DNA of 22,528 nt, from assembly GCA_015657535.1 (NCBI GenBank), contig JADHZB010000323.1, positions 1 to 22,528 of the forward strand, given 5' to 3'. The notes beneath the pieces were generated by a model. It searched no databases and was not told where the DNA came from. It was given only the letters and a program-made list of their open reading frames with translations. Each line of letters begins with the position of its first letter. Positions within the stretch are counted from its first letter, which is position 1. The position numbers and the translations under genes are program-made. Of this stretch, positions 20,619 through 22,528 are shown one piece after another. Source of the stretch: Nephromyces sp. MM_2019. Taxonomy: Eukaryota > Apicomplexa > Aconoidasida > Nephromycida.

Positions 20619-21690
20619 TTAGTGTGCATCATTAAAGTTAATACGGGTGTGTGGATCAGAAAGGGATTGATGATCAGAGAGGAGCATAAAATTGTATTCT
20701 AAAAAATCATTGGTCCTGTGTGTAAGGCATATATATATATATATATATAAATGTGTTTAGATATTATTTTGAAATTTTTGAAAATTGAGTATCTAATAAT
20801 TTAAAGGAGTGTATTGTATAATTTCTGTGTATCAATCTGGATATAAAATTTGTGTTTAATATTTTATACATATATATGCTACACACGCATTACGTAATAT
20901 TGGGGCTATTATCAGTGTGTGAATTGGTCACTTCTAATATATCTGATGAATTAGGTGATTTATACGAGTCTGTAGAAGTTTGTTTATTAAGATTTGGGTT
21001 AGACGGTAAATAATCAGCTTTTAATAGGTGTGTTTTATCTACAAACACATTTTCATCTATGTGGTTTTCTTGTGTCGAGTGTGTGCTCCATTTTTGTTGA
21101 AAATTTTGTGAAAAAGTTTCTATGAATATTGAAATACACCCATAAAAATGTTAAAATATCAATTCTTTAAGTATGTAGATTTGTTGGTTTGTATACACAC
21201 ATGCTCATAAAAATAGTCAAGAGAGTTATACAGATTAAGATGGACCCAAATTTTCACATGAACATTCACACACGTATTAAGACACATATTCATAGACACA
21301 CACATTCGTACATTCACACATACATACAAATTCTTATCAAATTTAAGGTCGAATTATGTGTAAATTAAGTGTAAAACGCACCAGTTATTGGAAGTAATTT
21401 GGTATCCTTGAGCCAAATTGAAGGTCTTAGTAATTCTGTGTGTAAAAGATATAAAAAATTAGTTTTACGGATTAATTTATAATAAATATATTTCTGTGTG
21501 TAGCAGGGCTGATACAAGTGATATATATATATATATATATATCTATATATATATATATATATACAAAAAAATACACAGAAAATGAATATATATAACTCTA
21601 TATCCTTCGAAGTCAATACAAAAGTGTGAATGTGTGTGTATATTCTCAGAATGCGTATGAGTATGTGTGAATGTGTATATTTTCAAGAAC

Positions 21691-21725
<35 letters not shown>

Positions 21726-22495
21726 CTTGAGTGTGTATACCTTCTGCTTGGTTGTTTTTTTTCTCAGATATGAAATCTGTAGAAGGTATCATCTGCTTCC
21801 ATAGATAGATTATCAAGAGTATAGTAAGTAATTGAAGAATTATAGAGGGAATCATAATAAAATTTTGAAGTGTGCCTAAGCCATTTAAACCAGCCAATGA
21901 AACTATTATACTTCCCATAGCTCTACCAAAGGTACCTATGTGTGAAAATTTGTAAGATATGAAGGGTATATTGTAATGTGTAGAAATGGGAAAGGTGTTT
22001 TGTAGTGTGCGGAGATATGCATGGTATGTTTTAATATAGGAAAAACGTGTATAATGTGTAAGATATACTATATTGTGTAAAGATGTGTTATTTTTGATTT
22101 GTTATGCATTATGTATAAAAGTAGATAATTTTAAAATGTGCGTAAATATCAAGAGATGTGTAGATAAGTATGAGAGGTGTAGGAATATGCAGGAATAGAT
22201 AAATATATGTAGTGTGTGAGGAAATTTGAAAATAATGTGCAACCTGCTTCGGTAGATAAAAATCCACTATTTAATAGCCCCTTAGATAATGATTTTGGCA
22301 TTATCTTGGAGAGTAAGCCCATGTTGACACCCTCAAGCATCTATAAGTTAAAAATAATTGCTCAAATGTGTGTGTGTGTGTAGTTTAATTGTGTTTATGA
22401 ATTTACTTGAGCAGAAAGGAAGATAATTGTAAAACTAGTAATGTATTGGTAGATGGTAAAATTAGATCCATCAAAGACAAACGCGACAATGCAGC
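20619..22495 (-). CDS. MFS transporter, SPX-MFS/VPT-like, C-terminal part; 5' end outside window
   Basis: Six minus-strand exons: 22495-22407, 22340-22244, 21935-21741, 21435-21382, 21119-20894 and 20715-20619, with donors GTAAAT, GTTGCA, GTATAC, GTGCGT and GTAATG, acceptors all TAG or CAG, and phases 0, 1, 1, 1 and 2. They give 251 visible residues. QYITSFTIIFLSAQ joins to MLEGVNMGLLSKIM, then GLLNSGFLSTEAG joins to TFGRAMGSIIVSLAG. This matches the family block FVSA..LEGVNLSL...SRG..NGG.LSTEAGTLAR of plant SPX-MFS vacuolar phosphate transporters, as I recall it. The last helix is IMIPSIILQLLTILLIIYLW. A polar tail of about 144 residues follows, with an acidic dileucine motif DKTHLL and a YNFM (YxxPhi) motif. 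The N-terminal SPX domain, if any, and the earlier helices lie beyond 22528. Phosphate export or import at a vacuole is inferred from family only. The final exon is the least certain; without that splice, TAA 20890 ends the protein after SPNIT. Confidence 0.82.
21521..21562. repeat. (AT)n microsatellite in transporter intron
   Basis: Two (AT)n blocks split by one ATCTAT interruption, in the intron between 21740 and 21436. A second (AT)n plus (GT)n block lies at 21690-21726 near the donor of the same intron. Neither holds coding sequence. Confidence 0.85.
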
Positions 22496-22528
22496 CTGAG
22501 ATAAATGAATACATAAAAAGTGTGTGTG

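Overview
This window looks like nuclear DNA of an intron-rich eukaryote with a very AT-rich genome. Six genes are recognisable or clearly coding, and a seventh, very small one is likely. They sit between long AT-rich stretches full of (CA/TG)n, (AT)n and locally invented minisatellites. Introns are GT-AG, tens to about 700 bases long, mostly phase 1, and often end in ..CACACAG or ..TAG. TAA, TAG and TGA all serve as stops, so the code looks standard. Mitochondrial genes (proline dehydrogenase, TIM23) imply an aerobic-type mitochondrion. I cannot name the lineage from this sequence. The proteins are diverged, and the CA-rich introns suggest a protist or early-branching opisthokont rather than a yeast, plant or vertebrate.

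Layout: (1) 1-2096, minus strand: CDC50/LEM3 flippase subunit, three exons visible, 3' end beyond the left edge. (2) 2097-4179: divergent intergenic region with a G-rich block next to CDC50 and a long (AT)n tract. (3) 4180-6327, plus: RNF113/Cwc24 splicing factor in three exons, with two minisatellites in intron 1. (4) 8218-9933, plus: uninterrupted proline dehydrogenase. (5) 11964-13569, plus: unrecognised 479-residue protein in two exons. (6) 16012-17556, plus: TIM23-like translocase subunit in four exons, with a minisatellite in intron 2. (7) 18364-18513, minus: candidate 49-residue single-pass membrane microprotein. (8) 20619-22495, minus: C-terminal half of an SPX-MFS/VPT-like transporter assembled from six small exons, 5' end beyond the right edge.

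The genes do not form one pathway. Proline dehydrogenase and TIM23 are mitochondrial, CDC50 and the MFS transporter are membrane-trafficking or vacuolar-type proteins, and RNF113/Cwc24 is spliceosomal. The most notable points are the genes that emerge only after splicing by eye, the agreement between CA/TG strand bias and gene direction, intron-specific minisatellites built on a CA backbone, a stop codon that overlaps a splice donor in the transporter gene, and the missing cysteines in CDC50. I see no tRNA, rRNA, CRISPR array or intact transposon. All exon joins are inferred from reading frame, splice consensus and remembered family patterns; no alignment was run.
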